64,000 bases of DNA from Boswellia sacra (taxonomy: Eukaryota > Streptophyta > Magnoliopsida > Sapindales > Burseraceae). The position numbers were made by a program, and so were the translations under genes. Below are positions 11,808-26,121 of this stretch, piece by piece. The notes under the pieces were generated by a model. The model did not search any database. It was not told the origin of the DNA and saw nothing but the letters and a program-made list of their open reading frames with translations. The stretch covers positions 744,001 to 808,000 of the forward strand of contig SNVD02000468.1 of the NCBI GenBank assembly GCA_013180625.2, read 5' to 3'. Each line of letters opens with the position of its first letter. Within the stretch, counting starts at the first letter, position 1.

Positions 11808-14800
11808 AATAAAAAAATATGTGGATAGGCTTCATCAGGGAGACAGTTCTGGGTTTTTGCTTAATAGGCAACAACTTTCATGTCTGTTTTAAACTTGCAT
11901 CTGACTTTACTCTGAAGAAAAACTTGAGGTTGTCATATTAGGTTTCTGGAAGATGATTCTGGGACCTACCTTTTTTTTTCTTTTTAATTTCTCTATTGAC
12001 AAATTAATCAAACAAGGATTGATAAAATTATTTTGCATAGTTGCATAAAAAATGAAATAATTTAAACCAGAAAATGTCAGAAAACAAAATGTATATGGGC
12101 AATAAAATGGTTTAATATTTTTGTTATTTCTTTTCTATGCTAACTGTGAGAAGAGACCACCCCCATACAATCTTGGCATTGTATAATACATTCTATACTT
12201 GGTTTGTCAGCGGTAATCCATTTTTTTTTCTTTTGTTTCTAAGGCTAACTGTAAATGATGATTTCGGGCAATAGTATATATATATTTCTGAGAAATGATA
12301 GCTAATTAGTCAAAAACACGCTGTTACAAAGAAATGTACATATATAAGTTAGTAAGAGAGTAAAAGAATTGAAACCTGTCTCCAATTAGATGTTGTGAAG
12401 ATTCTGGCGGAGTTCAACAAAAATAATATGTATAGAGACACAAGGACATAGTAAAGAAATGAAATTTTCATTCTATAATTATGTATAAATAAAAAGATAC
12501 CGATTAAAATAGATGTTAAAAGACATTCTCTTTATTTCGGCTTCCCTTTATTGGAGCATACAATGTATCTCTCCGCTAGGGCATTTAATTGCCCCACATG
12601 TTTGGTCTAGCCAAAGCACTTCTTCCCTTGCAGCATGGCTCCTCTCTGCCACCTTGATGAGAAAATCCAATTGCAGACAATTCAGTCCCCTCTCGCTCCC
12701 ATGTGTAATAGCCACAGTGAATTATCAAGCAGATGATAATTTGTCGACCCACAGAATTTTATGAAATCGAGTAAGCTTTTCTTGGACAAAAGATTAATAT
12801 TTGGCAGAATGGGGGATGGGGGATTCTCTGTCCATACTTGGATCTATCATAAGAAATTTAAAGGGGAAGTGAAAGGGGACTCTTAAGCTTACTCAAAGAT
12901 ATAATAATTAAGCTATTAATTTAATGGAAAGAATTTGTTGTTGCCCCAGTTGGCATAGTATACCCTCGTGATAAAGATGAAGTTCCTATTAAATAATTGT
13001 TAATTTCTAATGGTTTAGCTGCTGTTATTCTTATGTCATCATCATTACCACCAAAAAATCACTACGGTAAAAGCTTTTTATAAAAAGATTGTGTCAAGTG
13101 CAAACAAAGGATGAATGTGGTAATTTGGTTTGTAATTAAATTTTAATTAATTTTATTATCTCTTTGCTTTTATCTTTCTAGCTTCTTCTTCTTCTTTCCA
13201 ACATTTGTTGTATGCTTAATTTTATTTAATCATAATCTAATAAAACTGCTAAATAATTAACTAATGACCTAACTATTGCACTTAAATGTGTGTGTGGCCT
13301 AACAAAAATGAAAATCTTGTCATTTTGATCTAACACTCTAGCAGGTTCACCATTAACGTACCATTAATTATTACAATGGTATGTTAATTTTATTTTCAAT
13401 TATTCAAATAATAATAAAAAGTATTATTTTAAACTGTTTAACATATATACTTATGTGTACAAATCCGTTATATGAATATAATAAGAAACCTGATCAGAAA
13501 GAAGGTATCAGAAGTTTTTCAATTTTTAGAGGGCAAAGAGCAAAGCAATCATTAATGCCTTCTAAAAATCTTAAGAGTTGATCGTTTTTGTTATATGGTA
13601 AATTATTTGGTTACATAATCAATTACGAGAGTGGATGATGTGTTTAATTATTTAATCAGATTCAAATAGGCACATAAGATTAACATTGGAATTTTTATGT
13701 TAGTACAGTTCAGAATCCCCATTTTTGACTTAACGATTTTGGTATCATAATGCTTCTTCGCAAGTACCAGTTGAATCCCAATTTACCAATTGCAAGCCTG
13801 GCGTATTTGAAGTGAAGACTCGAAGGCTGATTATTTAGCTGGATTACTGTACGGCGTTCAATATATTCTTAAGTTTGTTTTGTAATTCTGAAATATTCAA
13901 CAAAAGTAGAAAATATGTTTAATTAATACAACATTTTTAAAAAAATAATAAAACCAAAATTCACTTTTGAGAAGCTGAAGTTAATTAAGCTAAAAATTAT
14001 AAATTTATAAGATATTTATATAATTTTTAAAACAAAAACTTTTCTTTAAAAGAAAAAACCCACAAAAACCATTCTCTTATTTTTATCAAAACCCGTTTAT
14101 ACAAGTGATCCATAGATTTTCACTATGTAATTAATATGCATTTAATAAGGAACAAGCTTTCAAATATATATCATTAGAAAATACTATATTGTACTGACAA
14201 AAACTGTATGTTTACTGTCCCCTCTGCATTAAATTCTAAAACAATGCTATATATACGTAAATAAATGTAAAGTTAGAAAGTCAACACAACAGATGGAGAT
14301 GAATGTAATGATGCACTTAAAAAAAAAAGAAACCAATATCACAACGTCATTCCAAAATGCATTAACGGCTAGCTTATGCTTGGATATATGAGGTGTTTTT
14401 GAAGAGCAATTAAATAATTAGGCATAATCTAGTATTTAAAACCTCTTTTTAGTTAAAGGACGGATGTCTAATACAGTAACACCTCGATAAATTAATAACC
14501 TCAATTAAATCATATAATCTTTCGATCATGACTTAGACCTATATAATAAATGAATAAATTTACTAAATGAAAAAGATAATAATTTTTTTTCAAATCCTTT
14601 AAGGTTCAATAAAAATATAAATTAATAATTGATCCAATACATAAAATATAGAATATATAAAATTTATAATATCAGTGTAAATTTTGCTTGATTAACTTCT
14701 AGTTTCTCAATTTTGCTCTTTTCCAAAATATACGTCTAAATTTTTTTATTTTTTCTTTCTATTTAAACTAAATTCAAATTCATCCTTAATTTTCTGTAAA

Positions 14801-17800
14801 GTATCCATGCACCACATTTGGAATATATTTTTTAGATGTCGTAGCAAGAAGTTGTGTAAGACTGCTATGGCTTGAGTTGCCTATTTTGATCAAGCATTCA
14901 TATGCATTACCCTTTTAATAATTTCTTTATCAGTAAGCAATTTCATCACTACATCATTCTCATTAAAATAATTTAAAATTTAATCAACAATCATTGAATT
15001 TCTATATCGTAAAGCAGAAAAGGATCATGTAATTTATGGATGCAGTCACCTTCATCTGATCGGATTTTGTAATGTCGAAAGTAATTTGCAATAGTTGTTG
15101 TCTTCAGATTAATGTTCCAAGCCACAACAATAAAATTGATAACATTTAATATGTTATTTTTTTTTTCAGGATTTGTTGCTCCTATCTCATAGCCCTCCAA
15201 GATGCTACAATAAAAGCGAGCACATGTTAACTTTTGATAATATCTATTTTTTTATTAATAACACATTCATGAATTTTGGTGAAAAAATATATTTACAATA
15301 ATTAAAACATAAAAATCTTCATAAATGAATAATTATTTATTTATCAATAAATTAATAAATTATTTATTTATCAATAATTAAATAACTTTTATAAAATAAT
15401 AATTTCTCATGGTCCTAACAATATTCATTTATTGATATTTTATTGTATTTGCTTCAAGCTATTGATCACATTAGAGTCTACAGTTCTTCAAACTTGTGAA
15501 GTTTTTTCGATTTTTTTTTAAGGATATATCTAACATAGTTTCAATGGCTCAATAAGAGTAGTTTTACTGTGGGTTTAGTGAGAAAAAAAGATTCATAAAG
15601 GATGAGATTACTTGGGAATTAGAAGATGATCAAAATGTACACATTTCTTAAAGTTAAACAATGAAAAGGAGAGGACAATAATGAAGGGGTCAAAACAATA
15701 TGAATATTTCACTTCAAATTATTTTCATCTGTCGTCAGCTGCGAGAGATACAAATTTTAGTGTGTATATATATTTGTTTCCAATAGCTCATCCATGGACC
15801 TGAAATGCTACGGAACAAAAACAAATTGGTTTGATCTATGACATAATTTTGTAAGATACCTCACTTGTTTTTACAATTGCGCACTATTCTCTATAGTATA
15901 TAATTTTTTATTACTAAAGTCTAAAAACCACTTCGTTTAAAAAAAAAAAAACCCTTCTGTTTATGAGTGTAGGTTTAACTATAGCATGAAACTTTTTCAC
16001 ACCCCTAATCTTGTGAATTTACCTAACTTGCCCCACTTGATCTAAAAATTAACTTAAATTATAAATAGGTGTAGCATGGTTATAATATTTACCATTAAGA
16101 GCAACCTAATTTCTTAATTTGAATTGTCTTGTTTCTTGTAAATAAAAAATAAAAAGCTCATAGATAGATCAATTTTGGGTATTAATTTTTCTTTCTTCCA
16201 TTTAATTTTTTGCTAGTTGTAATTAACTAATATTATTAACCGGTCGTTTAATTGGATAAATATTCCGGTTGCATTTGTTATGTTTAGTTGCCATATTTTT
16301 GAAAGCTTATAAAGTTTGTAGAAGTAGCCTTAACTTGAATATGCCACTACTAAAAAAATAGGGGTAATCTCACCAAAAAAAAAAAAAAAACTTAATCCAT
16401 ATATGGTTGCATTTTAAATAATAGTGATCTTCTAAATTTTTTTTAAAATTTCTAAAAAAATATATTTTTAATTTTCAAGTTATAAATAACTAGAATCTTT
16501 GATCTTATGCTTGCAATTACTTCGCCGAAGTCCACCTCAAAATACAAGTTTAGATTTACTTTTACATTTAAACCAAGAACTAATAACCCAACTTATAGGA
16601 AATGGAAAATATTGTTACACGTATAATATGTAGACCATATATACTCAGGTTTTTTTTTTTTTTTTTTTTTTGGGTTCGCAGTGGAGTTATATACACCATG
16701 AAAAATACTCCCTCTTTTCTTTTAGGTGCACATTGTCAGATTTTTTAAGTTATTTTTTTTTATGTATAGCATTTCTATAATTTAAAAATAACCTATATAT
16801 CTAATACAAACACTAATGACTAATTGCGTAAAAGTACGATTAAATAATTTTTTGTTAAAAATAAATGAAGTTTCTTTGTCATAAGTTTTATTTATTTCAG
16901 CCAAATATATTAATTTTAATTTTTTAGTGATTATATGCATTTATTGTCAAAAGTATGAAAATGCATTGATAAAAGTAAAATTCTTAAAAAAATTAAATAA
17001 TAGATATGTTTAGGAAAGTAAGTGAGATCCATATGAAAAGTATTTTATGGATGTACATATGCAGCCATTCTTCTTTGTTTATAGGCGATTTGTCTACACA
17101 CACGCGCACACTTATATGTTATTTTATTTCTTATATATATTCTGTCTTCCATGCATGTGCATGTATCTGTCTATCATCTACATATTCTTTAGGATAGAAC
17201 AGATAAAATTATCAATTATTATAAAAGGGAAACAATCATAACTACAATCATCAAATAATGATGCATGCATCTAGCTAATACATAAAAAATGATAGTGATG
17301 TAGATTGGTGTTGCAATTAATTTCTTTGATAATTTGGATTGTTTTGCAATTTACTGTAAGATAGAAATTATTAATAAAATTAACCACAATGACTTTTTAT
17401 TGGAAATGAGTAGGTTAATTAGTTTGCATATGGTTTTCTGAGATAAGATATGATTTCCACACATGAATGTCAGAATTTAATCTATATATAAAAATTGTCT
17501 GCGATGCACCTTATCAGTCTTTTAATTAACTAGTAATAGTGGTAGCTACTGCCAGAGAAAGTTAAGTAAAAAAATAATGTCATATTCTGACCACTATTAA
17601 ATTGCTTGATTTAAGTCCTTGAACATGGGTTAATTAATAATTTAATGACACTCAAAGGATCCTAAGGTATATAAAGTAACATGGAGGACCCTCTTCACAT
17701 GAATTCACGTGTCATACTTAATAAATCTTAATACAAAATTATTAACAACTTGGATGCAGCATTCCAGCGCTAAAGTTGAAAAACAAATGGACCCATTTAT

Positions 17801-20800
17801 TCAATAATTATTGTCACTCTAATTAAAATAATACTCCTCCAAGACGAATAAAAACAAATATATTCTCTCTTTTGCTCTATATGCCTTTCCAAGTGTTGGC
17901 ACCCTACCACTTGTCATTGCATATTAGGCTACTTTGTATTGTGACCCTGAGAAGCCAATTTAGCCACAATAATTAGAAAGCGAATCCACTAACTATGCAT
18001 TAATGAAATGTAGACCACCCGTTAATATTAAATTGAGTAAGAAATTAAATTTGCTTAACTTGGTGCATGGTGGGGTAGAAGCAAACATCATCCTAGAGAA
18101 ATCCAGCAGGAAAATGCTGGCTTTTCTTTCAAGTCCATGTTGTTGATGCTGAAATTCAATCCAGTCGTGCCCTCATCGTGGAGTCCACATCATCTTCTGC
18201 GATCCAATTGTGAAGCACAGTTAAACCTAATTTTCGAAAACCAATCAACAATTGTCTATCTTTTTAATTAATTTCTTTTCTTTACTGACCAACCAATTAT
18301 ATATGTCATTAAACACTCTCCTTTGAGAAACGTGAAAAGGCAACTTTACAACGTTTACCTGTCTAGAAATATTTGCATGAGCGGTCACTAGGTCATCTTA
18401 TTGATTTCATGTGCCCATCCAATTAGATTTTAACATACTATCATGAAAGCTGAAAGAATGAAACAAGTGAATTGAGAAAAGTAAAAAACTGAGAAAAGTT
18501 AGTATTGATAACTGAAAAAGTAACTGTTTATTGAACATATGACATAATATGAATGGTTGGTCATAACAAATTTGCATAATGATATCTTATGCCACACTCA
18601 TCTAAGTACTCTCCATACTTGTGGCAGTTGAAAGAAAGATTCATTAATTAGTTAAGCAAAATCCGAAATCAGAATGTGGTCAATTGTAGGTTTATTAATT
18701 TAGTCCTTCATCAGAGCCAATTTGATAGTCTATCTTATGAGATATCTACATGCATAGACTGAATGATAGCTAACCCTTACTAAGCTTGTTTTGATTATAT
18801 ATGCCATTTGATGGGAACGAACTTTATCTTCAAATTAGCTAAGATAGTAACTTCTAGAGTTTTAAGTGTTAAGAATATAAGATTTTCGGTTGGACTCAAA
18901 CTAAGCTTGGGTAAAATGGTTAAAATGATATCATAATAGTGTTCTGAGTTTAATTAACGTCTCATATAAAAGATGAGATTATTTGTTACATATCCCAAAT
19001 TTCTATCTACATTGAATCTTAAATTTGTCTACTATATAAGTACAAAATTAGAATATGACAATTTTAATATGCTAATAAGCTATGACAATATTCTCAATAT
19101 GTTAACAAGTTAATTATAGGATATTAACACTTTAAAAAAATTAATAAATAATTTTGACTTCTTTAAGAGACAAATTAAGTTAATTAACACTAATTACTTA
19201 TCAATGGAAGCACTTTTGCAATGGCTAATCGTCTTTTGCTACTTTTTGCCATTGTCAATCACTATACGCTCACATCCCTGTGTTTGTATTAGAGGTAAAA
19301 ATGCTAAGAAAACTGAACTATTTTAGATATTTGTCCTTACATTATCTATTCCCTTAATGATTAACATGTGTAGTAATTATGTTTTAAGCTTCCAATTCAT
19401 TGTTTACATCAATTGCGAAGACTAAAGATTAAAAGCAAATTTTTTCAAATTGTTGTCACGAGTTGCAAGGTTTCATTACCTGCAGTAATTCTACCTTGTA
19501 ATTAATGACTCGAGGAATATTACACTCTTATCACAGGCCAATGAAAAGATAAATATGTATTCAAAAGACAAAAATGGAACTAATATAAAATAAAGACTTG
19601 TAGTGAGGCTAAGCCTATACTCGTAGAATTGGTAGATCGATGAATAAATTTAATCTAATATATCATTCTACTCAGCTATGAAATACAGGTTGCGACTTCA
19701 TCAGATATCTTTTTTTGTGATATATAAGTATACCCAGCTTGGGCATATAGTTCAGGTTGTCATGATCAAAACTTTAGAAGAGCATAATTCTGACTATAAA
19801 ATTTTTTTCCTAAATCAAACATTCAAACTTTTGGAAAGCACTGAAATTTAAGCACATTATGTCGCTCTTATATTTAATTGTAATTCCGATAAAAAAAGTT
19901 GAAAAATGTCTAAAAAGATTATATCTCACTATATCACTACGGTGCTTTAGTAAGAGTGCGATAATTTATCTTTAAATAGACCTGGATTGTCTCCATTAAG
20001 GGGCATAAAATGGACTCTTCTCTTTCTCAATCAAATTATATATAGTAGAAAATCAGGACTGCTTATTTTATAGCTTAACTATCTCTTTTTTTTTTAATAA
20101 AAAACGAGATACAGTTATTAAACAAATAAGTGTTATATGATTTGTTCAAATGCAGTTTGGCGCTAATTAATTAACACGAAATGGGAAATTTTAAGGGATT
20201 AAGAGGTACCTTTTATGGCTTGCTCAACAGTTAAGAACCCAACCAGCTAAAATCATATATGTATAATGAAAGTTGTATTATTTGAAACATATTTGAGTTG
20301 AGATTGAAAATTTGGAATGAAATTTAAGAAACAACAGTATGACTCAATTTGAAATTCCTGACATGCATTTAAATTTCATAAGAATAATAATAGAACTAGA
20401 TGGGATCGGTATCCAGCTTATGTAGGTCAACAAACCATCAATCTCAACCATATTCAGAGAACATGTTCCTTTTATTTCACATACGCTATTAATAAATATG
20501 CTGTACTCGAACCAGACATATAAATGAAGTCCCGAGGCCAGATTGAACTTATTCATTATCTATCGCGTATCAACTCACTATATATATATATTATCCACTT
20601 TCAACGATCCATTGGAAAAGGCCACTAAACTTGAAAATTTAATAATGATAAGAAATAATTAATAAGTTATAATATGGATGTCAAACTTTGTAACATATGT
20701 TAAATATATATACATTCGTAACTAAATATATAATAATTAATTACAACAATAGTGCCCCGGGAGTACTTCTATAATACAATATCATGGTTTCAAGCTCTAC

Positions 20801-21400
20801 TCACCATTGATTATCTAAGCTAGATTTTGATTGATTACTTAAATGACCTACGTTACATTGGATGCTTAAGAAGATGTCGTGCTAGTATTGTTAATATAAA
20901 GAGTGGCGTAGCGGTTACACTACATCGCCACCCATCAGGAAGCGCGTGACTAATATGTGTGCTAATATAACATTAAATGCGGCATGTCGTTATTGGTGAC
21001 ATTACATTGTAGCGTTACATCACATTCTCTCTTGTTAACAAGATAAACAATTTTACATATTAATTTAATAATTTTCTTATAAAAATAAGCAAAAAGTTAA
21101 TTTACACATGAAGGGCTCATAGAAACAGTAATAATAAAATAAAACACTAATTTTTTAACTTTATCATCATCCAATTCTGTTATTTACCTTTATTTAACAT
21201 GCATTAATTTAATAACATGAATACGGTAAATACTTTTCATGTAATTATTATTAAACTCAAAGTTTGATGAAGCAGATAATACTAATTAATAATAATATTT
21301 TTATTATTTTACAATTATTTAATTTCTTAGGTAATTATATTAATAGGGAGTGAAATATGAATAAAACAAAAGAATAGAGAGACGGATTGGCGGGTGGCAC
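11804..21400. other. Intergenic, AT-rich, no gene recognised
   Basis: Nearly 10 kb with no recognisable coding exon or RNA gene. Homopolymer runs are common (for example poly-T at about 16650-16672). A short segment at about 20900-21025 contains partly inverted GTAGCG/TTACAC words, which may be a worn MITE but has no clear ends. Short open frames here have no domain or exon support. Confidence 0.45.
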
Positions 21401-21419
21401 TAGACTATAGCCATCATTA

Positions 21420-21600
21420 CCTTTGCAAAGGGATTGAGTTGACCAGTCAAAACTCTTATGTGGTTCCACGTGGCAGATTTGTGTGCTCTGTAGTCCCCAC
21501 AGATCCGCGGGTTTTACTCCCTCCCGTCAAATGCGGGAGGCAAGCATCTAGTTTGTCGCCACGTTGAATTAGATGGTCAAAGAAAAACCCCATTCGCCAA
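21420..21600. promoter_or_regulatory. Cluster of promoter-type motifs in gene-free DNA
   Basis: This GC-richer island contains TTGACC and TTGACT-type W-box cores, the G-box/ABRE-like core CACGTGGC, GCCACG, and a small inverted repeat CTCCCG-TCAAAT-GCGGGAG. It stands out from the AT-rich surroundings. No coding exon is recognised within several kilobases, so it may serve an unrecognised transcript or be relict sequence. Confidence 0.3.
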
Positions 21601-22026
21601 AGCTAGCTGTAGGGAATTCTCTATTCTACCTCGATCTATCATTAGAATGCAAAAGTTAGAAAGAAATAACTATTTAATGAGTTGTAAAATAAAATATACT
21701 ATATGTAATATTTCAATCTAACATGTAAAAAATAATTAATAATTTTTTATTGGCAATAACAGAAATTATACGTGATTTTTTTATATATATTTCTGAAATA
21801 TAAATGAGGAAATTATATGTGAGATCATGTTAATAAAAGTGCGGAAGATAATAGTATAGAGTTGAAAACTCTTTAAACCTACTCGGAATCCAAAATGCTG
21901 TAAGCAAACAAACATATTAAATTATCATATCAATAAAATATGTTCTTTCAGTCAACAAAGGAAATTATTTAAGAAGTAGACAATAGATTAATAAAAAAGT
22001 TTAAGTTTCTCCTTCTAGTTTTCTTT

Positions 22027-22180
22027 CGTGTATACGACGTCATCATGATTTATTGTATACGTCAATTATTTTAATAAACTAAAACATTAAATTTTTATCT
22101 CCTTATTTGTATATGACATCATCATGATTTATTGTTTATGTCAATTATTTTTCATAGATAAAACCATTAAAATTTTAATT
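22027..22180. repeat. Two-copy tandem duplication, unit about 75-80 bp
   Basis: The words GACGTCATCATGATTTATTG, then GTCAATTATTTT and AAAACATTAAA recur as GACATCATCATGATTTATTG, GTCAATTATTTTT and AAAACCATTAAA about 80 bp later. The first copy contains an ACGTCA core; it reads ACATCA in the second. Confidence 0.7.
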
Positions 22181-22484
22181 TTTAAGTGAATTATAATCAT
22201 CCATTTTATATAATCAAATTTGTTATATGCTAAAATAACATCAAAATAATTTTCTTTTTTTTAACCCTTTCTCCATCCCAATATTAATATAATAATCTAA
22301 CTGTATCCTTCTCTATTATATTATATTCTGAAAACCCTTCTTCCCATTACCCTAACCACACATACGAAAGCAAAGAGCTAAAGTGATTGGAGTCCCCTCT
22401 CATGCTGTATTCCATTCACATTGATCTTTACCATTGTAATTAATTAATGAAAAGCACATTTTTTTTTTTTTTTTACATTTCAAT

Positions 22485-22585
22485 AGGCCAAGCCCAGATG
22501 AATATCTTAATCAATCAATTTACATATAATACAGCCAAGCCTATATGAATATCTTAATCAATAAATTTATATACAATACAGCAAT
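22485..22585. repeat. Two-copy tandem duplication, unit about 52 bp
   Basis: GCCAAGCC, then ATGAATATCTTAATCAAT, then AATTTA, then ATAATACAGC occurs twice in direct succession with few differences. Confidence 0.75.
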
Positions 22586-23619
22586 CCACTTTGAAATTGT
22601 CCAAAAGCAAATGGGGACACAGCAGTGTTGGGTCTCGATATTTGCCGGCTTCTTTTCAATCTATATAAAGACTGTGAACAAAAATATTATATAATTGATT
22701 GATTAGTTATCATGTTTTACATGACTAATTGACCATTAACGTGTACACACTTTGTTGGGAGACACCATTACTTGTGATTCGTAAACATAATTCAACAATT
22801 TTATACATTTTTTAAAGCAAATTGATACCAATTTGTCATTTTTGGCAACTCGGTCTTTGTTTGATTTAGACACTCTTTCTGCTAAACAAATTTATAATGC
22901 ATTACAATGTTATTACCAATTCTCAATGATTGCTATAACTGCGGTCATGACGAAGGTTTCTTTGGTTAGTTGTTCCTTGTCCAATGGAAAGAAGCAATCT
23001 CCACAAACGAATGGCAATATCTTTATATATATATACACTTACTTATACACACTGTTCTCTTGATAATTTATTGAATTAAATCTTGTGTAAATCATATAAT
23101 TTAACCTATATATATCCGCCAATACCTTTTTTCTTTTTTCTTTGTTTAAATTTATTTTAAGTAGTGGACATCAATATTATCACAAGAAGCGATGCTGGGC
23201 TTGGCTAAATCCTAATTTAATAACATATCTAATATAGATCATTAAAGCAAACAAAATTAGGTTGATTATAGTATGATAATGATTGAACTTTGAATTCCAT
23301 TCAGAGTTTATGTCGAATATTAGTGGAATATACGTACTCTAGGAACTATATATACTATATAGTGGGTGTCGTGAGTTGAATTTTGGATTAGCTTAATGTT
23401 ATAAACATGGTGAATTTTCCGCTGAATCTTCTCTTTGACCAGAAATGATTTACAAATCCCATAAGAACTGGTCTTTTGAAAGGAGGACTGAGCAAATGGG
23501 AAGGTGAAGCTCATTTTTGAAGCAGTACTGATTCGAAAGGAGAAGAACAGATTAACTAGCTTGTGTAAGATATACATAAGTGAAGGAGACCTACTTCGGC
23601 CAGCCCCGTGGGAGAACCA

Positions 23620-24397
23620 AATCTATTGGTTGATATGGCCGGCAAGCAAACATCAGTATAGACAAGCCAAACCAGGCAGATATTATATCATGAATCATCG
23701 ATGCATAAAATTAATTTCACACTTTTACTTGATTTAATTCATATTCATAACAATTGGTTTTTTGTCCCCTCATTTTTGCATTGAGGGCTTAGCTAAACAG
23801 TTACATGCTCGGACAAGTGCTATGTCTTGGCTGTGATTCTCAAATCTTAAGATTGACAAAACAAAATTGAAAAGAAAAAAATAAAGAAGGAAATAAATAA
23901 ATAAACGAAGAAAAGAAGAGAAGAGAAGAGCGGAGAACATAATAAAATTACATAAAAAGCTAGGTTGTCTGTTTATTTGTTTTGAAAATTGTTTTCAGAA
24001 AATACACATTTATCAATACATTTAAATTAATATCATTCACATATTATTTTCAAAATTAAAAAAATTAAAATTAATCACATATTCTTATCAAAACACACAA
24101 ACAAACACACTATTAAGTAAATGTTATTTTCATCAAAATAAAAATGGGCCTGTTTTAGTGGGCTTGCGGCCCACGTGTGGATCCTTGATTGCGGTGAGAA
24201 GTGGCTTGAGTCTGCAGCTAGTGGGCCTACAATAATTTTTATTGAGTGATACTATTTGCCCACCACCATCAATCTAAAGATACCCCACTTTTGAAATTTT
24301 TTACAATTACAAATTTATCCCTACATCAAAACTAACCTTAGATATCTTTCGAGATAGATAAAGATGCAGTGGTTTCTTTATTTTTTTTTCTCCCATA
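23620..24397. repeat. Left copy of a diverged direct duplication
   Basis: This segment matches 57270-57725 in the same orientation. Shared words include ACTTGATTTAATTCAT, GAGGGCTTAGCT, AACAGTTACAT, TCAAATCTTAAGATTGACA and GGCTTGAGTCTG. Indels of 20-200 bp separate matching blocks. The copy ends where the non-autonomous MULE inserted. No coding content is recognised. Confidence 0.7.
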
Positions 24398-25093
24398 AAT
24401 AAAATAAGATTAATTGCAATTTTCTTATGAGGTTCAATGAAAAAAATCATCGTCCCTGAGGTATCAATAATACTAATTTTCCCCTTGAATTTTAACACCA
24501 GTCGTTAACTTAAACAGTGATGGGGTGAAATTGAAAAAAAAAAAATTCCACGGTATAATATATAATACATAAAAATCAAGCTGGGGGACTATTTAAAAAG
24601 AAAAAATCTGTCCCGCATTTAACGTTCTCGACTACATCAGCAAACCAAAGCTAAAACACAACGGAGATAGGGTTTACTTTACCTTGTTAACTCATCTTCA
24701 TTCACCTCACTGCAGACAAATTACTTTCACTTCAACACAAACTCCTTTAACCACCAAGGACCACAACAGGTTGTTGAACTTCCACTGAGAGAGACAAAGC
24801 ACACGATCAATAAGTTACAACGACATTCAACAGCAGAGAGTTCCTCATTGAAAGCATTAGGTCAGTGTCGTATGCTTGCATGTTTTCATAATTTCATTGT
24901 GTTTTTTTTTTTTTTCTTGTTATCGATGAATAGGTACACGTGAATATTATGAATGGAATAGTTATCACTGCATGAGTATGTTATCTTGATATTGAACGAT
25001 ATGTTTGCTAAAAGCTGAAAGCGTTTTGGAAAAAAAAGAAAAGGTTATTTTGAAAAGTTGGCTTGATGATTAACAGTGAAGTCGTGTTGTAAT

Positions 25094-25492
25094 TAGTGGT
25101 GGAGCCACATAAGGGCAAGAAGAGGCTAGAGCTCCTTCTAACAATTTCAAAAACTTTTAAAAAAGTTGAGATTCCTACAAATTGCCCCTTCTAAAAAATT
25201 TGAAAACTTCTATAATTTTTTGGATTCTTATAAAATATCCCTCTTAAGTTTTCATTTTTATGTTATTATCCTTACAGAATGTGCTTTATCTCTTACTATT
25301 TTTTAACTCACAAGATAAGTTTTAAATAACCATAAAAGGTATATAAACATAAAAAAAACCTTAGTGATTGTCTTTACTTTTGTTTTTTCATTTCTACAAA
25401 TTAATTTTTTTCCTTAGTTATATAACTAGGTTTATATACTTCCATCCAATTTTTTTTGCCCCTGCTAAATTATTTTTTTGGCTTCGTCACTG
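25094..25492. mobile_element. hAT-type MITE nested in the MULE
   Basis: The ends are inverted: left TAGTGGTGGAGCCA, right (read inward) CAGTGACGAAGCCA, the TIR style of a common plant hAT family. Flanking 8-bp repeats are GTTGTAAT (25086-25093) and ATTGTAAT (25493-25500), 7 of 8 identical. The element is 399 bp, AT-rich and non-coding. Confidence 0.8.
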
Positions 25493-26121
25493 ATTGTAAT
25501 GGTAAAAATAATATGAATATCACGTTGTCTGATCTGTTAAAGTAATGGAATGATGTGTTTTTTGTTTCTTTGAGTAGCCAAAGAAGTGACGACGGTACAA
25601 ACCCTATGCATGTAAAATGGGTTTGTTTAAAATAGTACTATTTGGAAATATTCTTTTTTTGTTTGCTGTAATCCTAAAATTTGAAAACTTTGGGAAAATT
25701 CATCCTAAAAAATGTCGTTTAATCCTAAAAGGAAATAAATTTGAAATTTCGAAGATTTAAGGATGTGCTTCAATTTTTTCTTTTTAATTAATGATAGATT
25801 TATGAGATGAAGAACTCAAAAATTGAATAAATACTCTTATCTCAAGATAACAAAAAGACTGTACATGAATTTATTTTTGCTTAGTAAAACTCACCGGTTT
25901 CCTCTATTTTGAGAGTATGATGATTTTCTACTTTTTATATCGGTTTGGCTACATTTTTCTGTTTTTATTGTGCAAGAAAGTAGGAGATGATCAGGTTTGA
26001 AGATTTTTTTTTATCTTGAATAACAATCTGAATCTATGAAATTTGTTGCATGCTTAGTGTTTTGAGTATAGGGTTGTACGTGTGGAGTGTGCTCTTATAG
26101 GCTAGGTAATGAGTATATATA

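Noticed and set aside
22833..23063. 76-codon open frame
   Set aside because: No similarity recognised, ends in a TATATA run; not supported as a gene.
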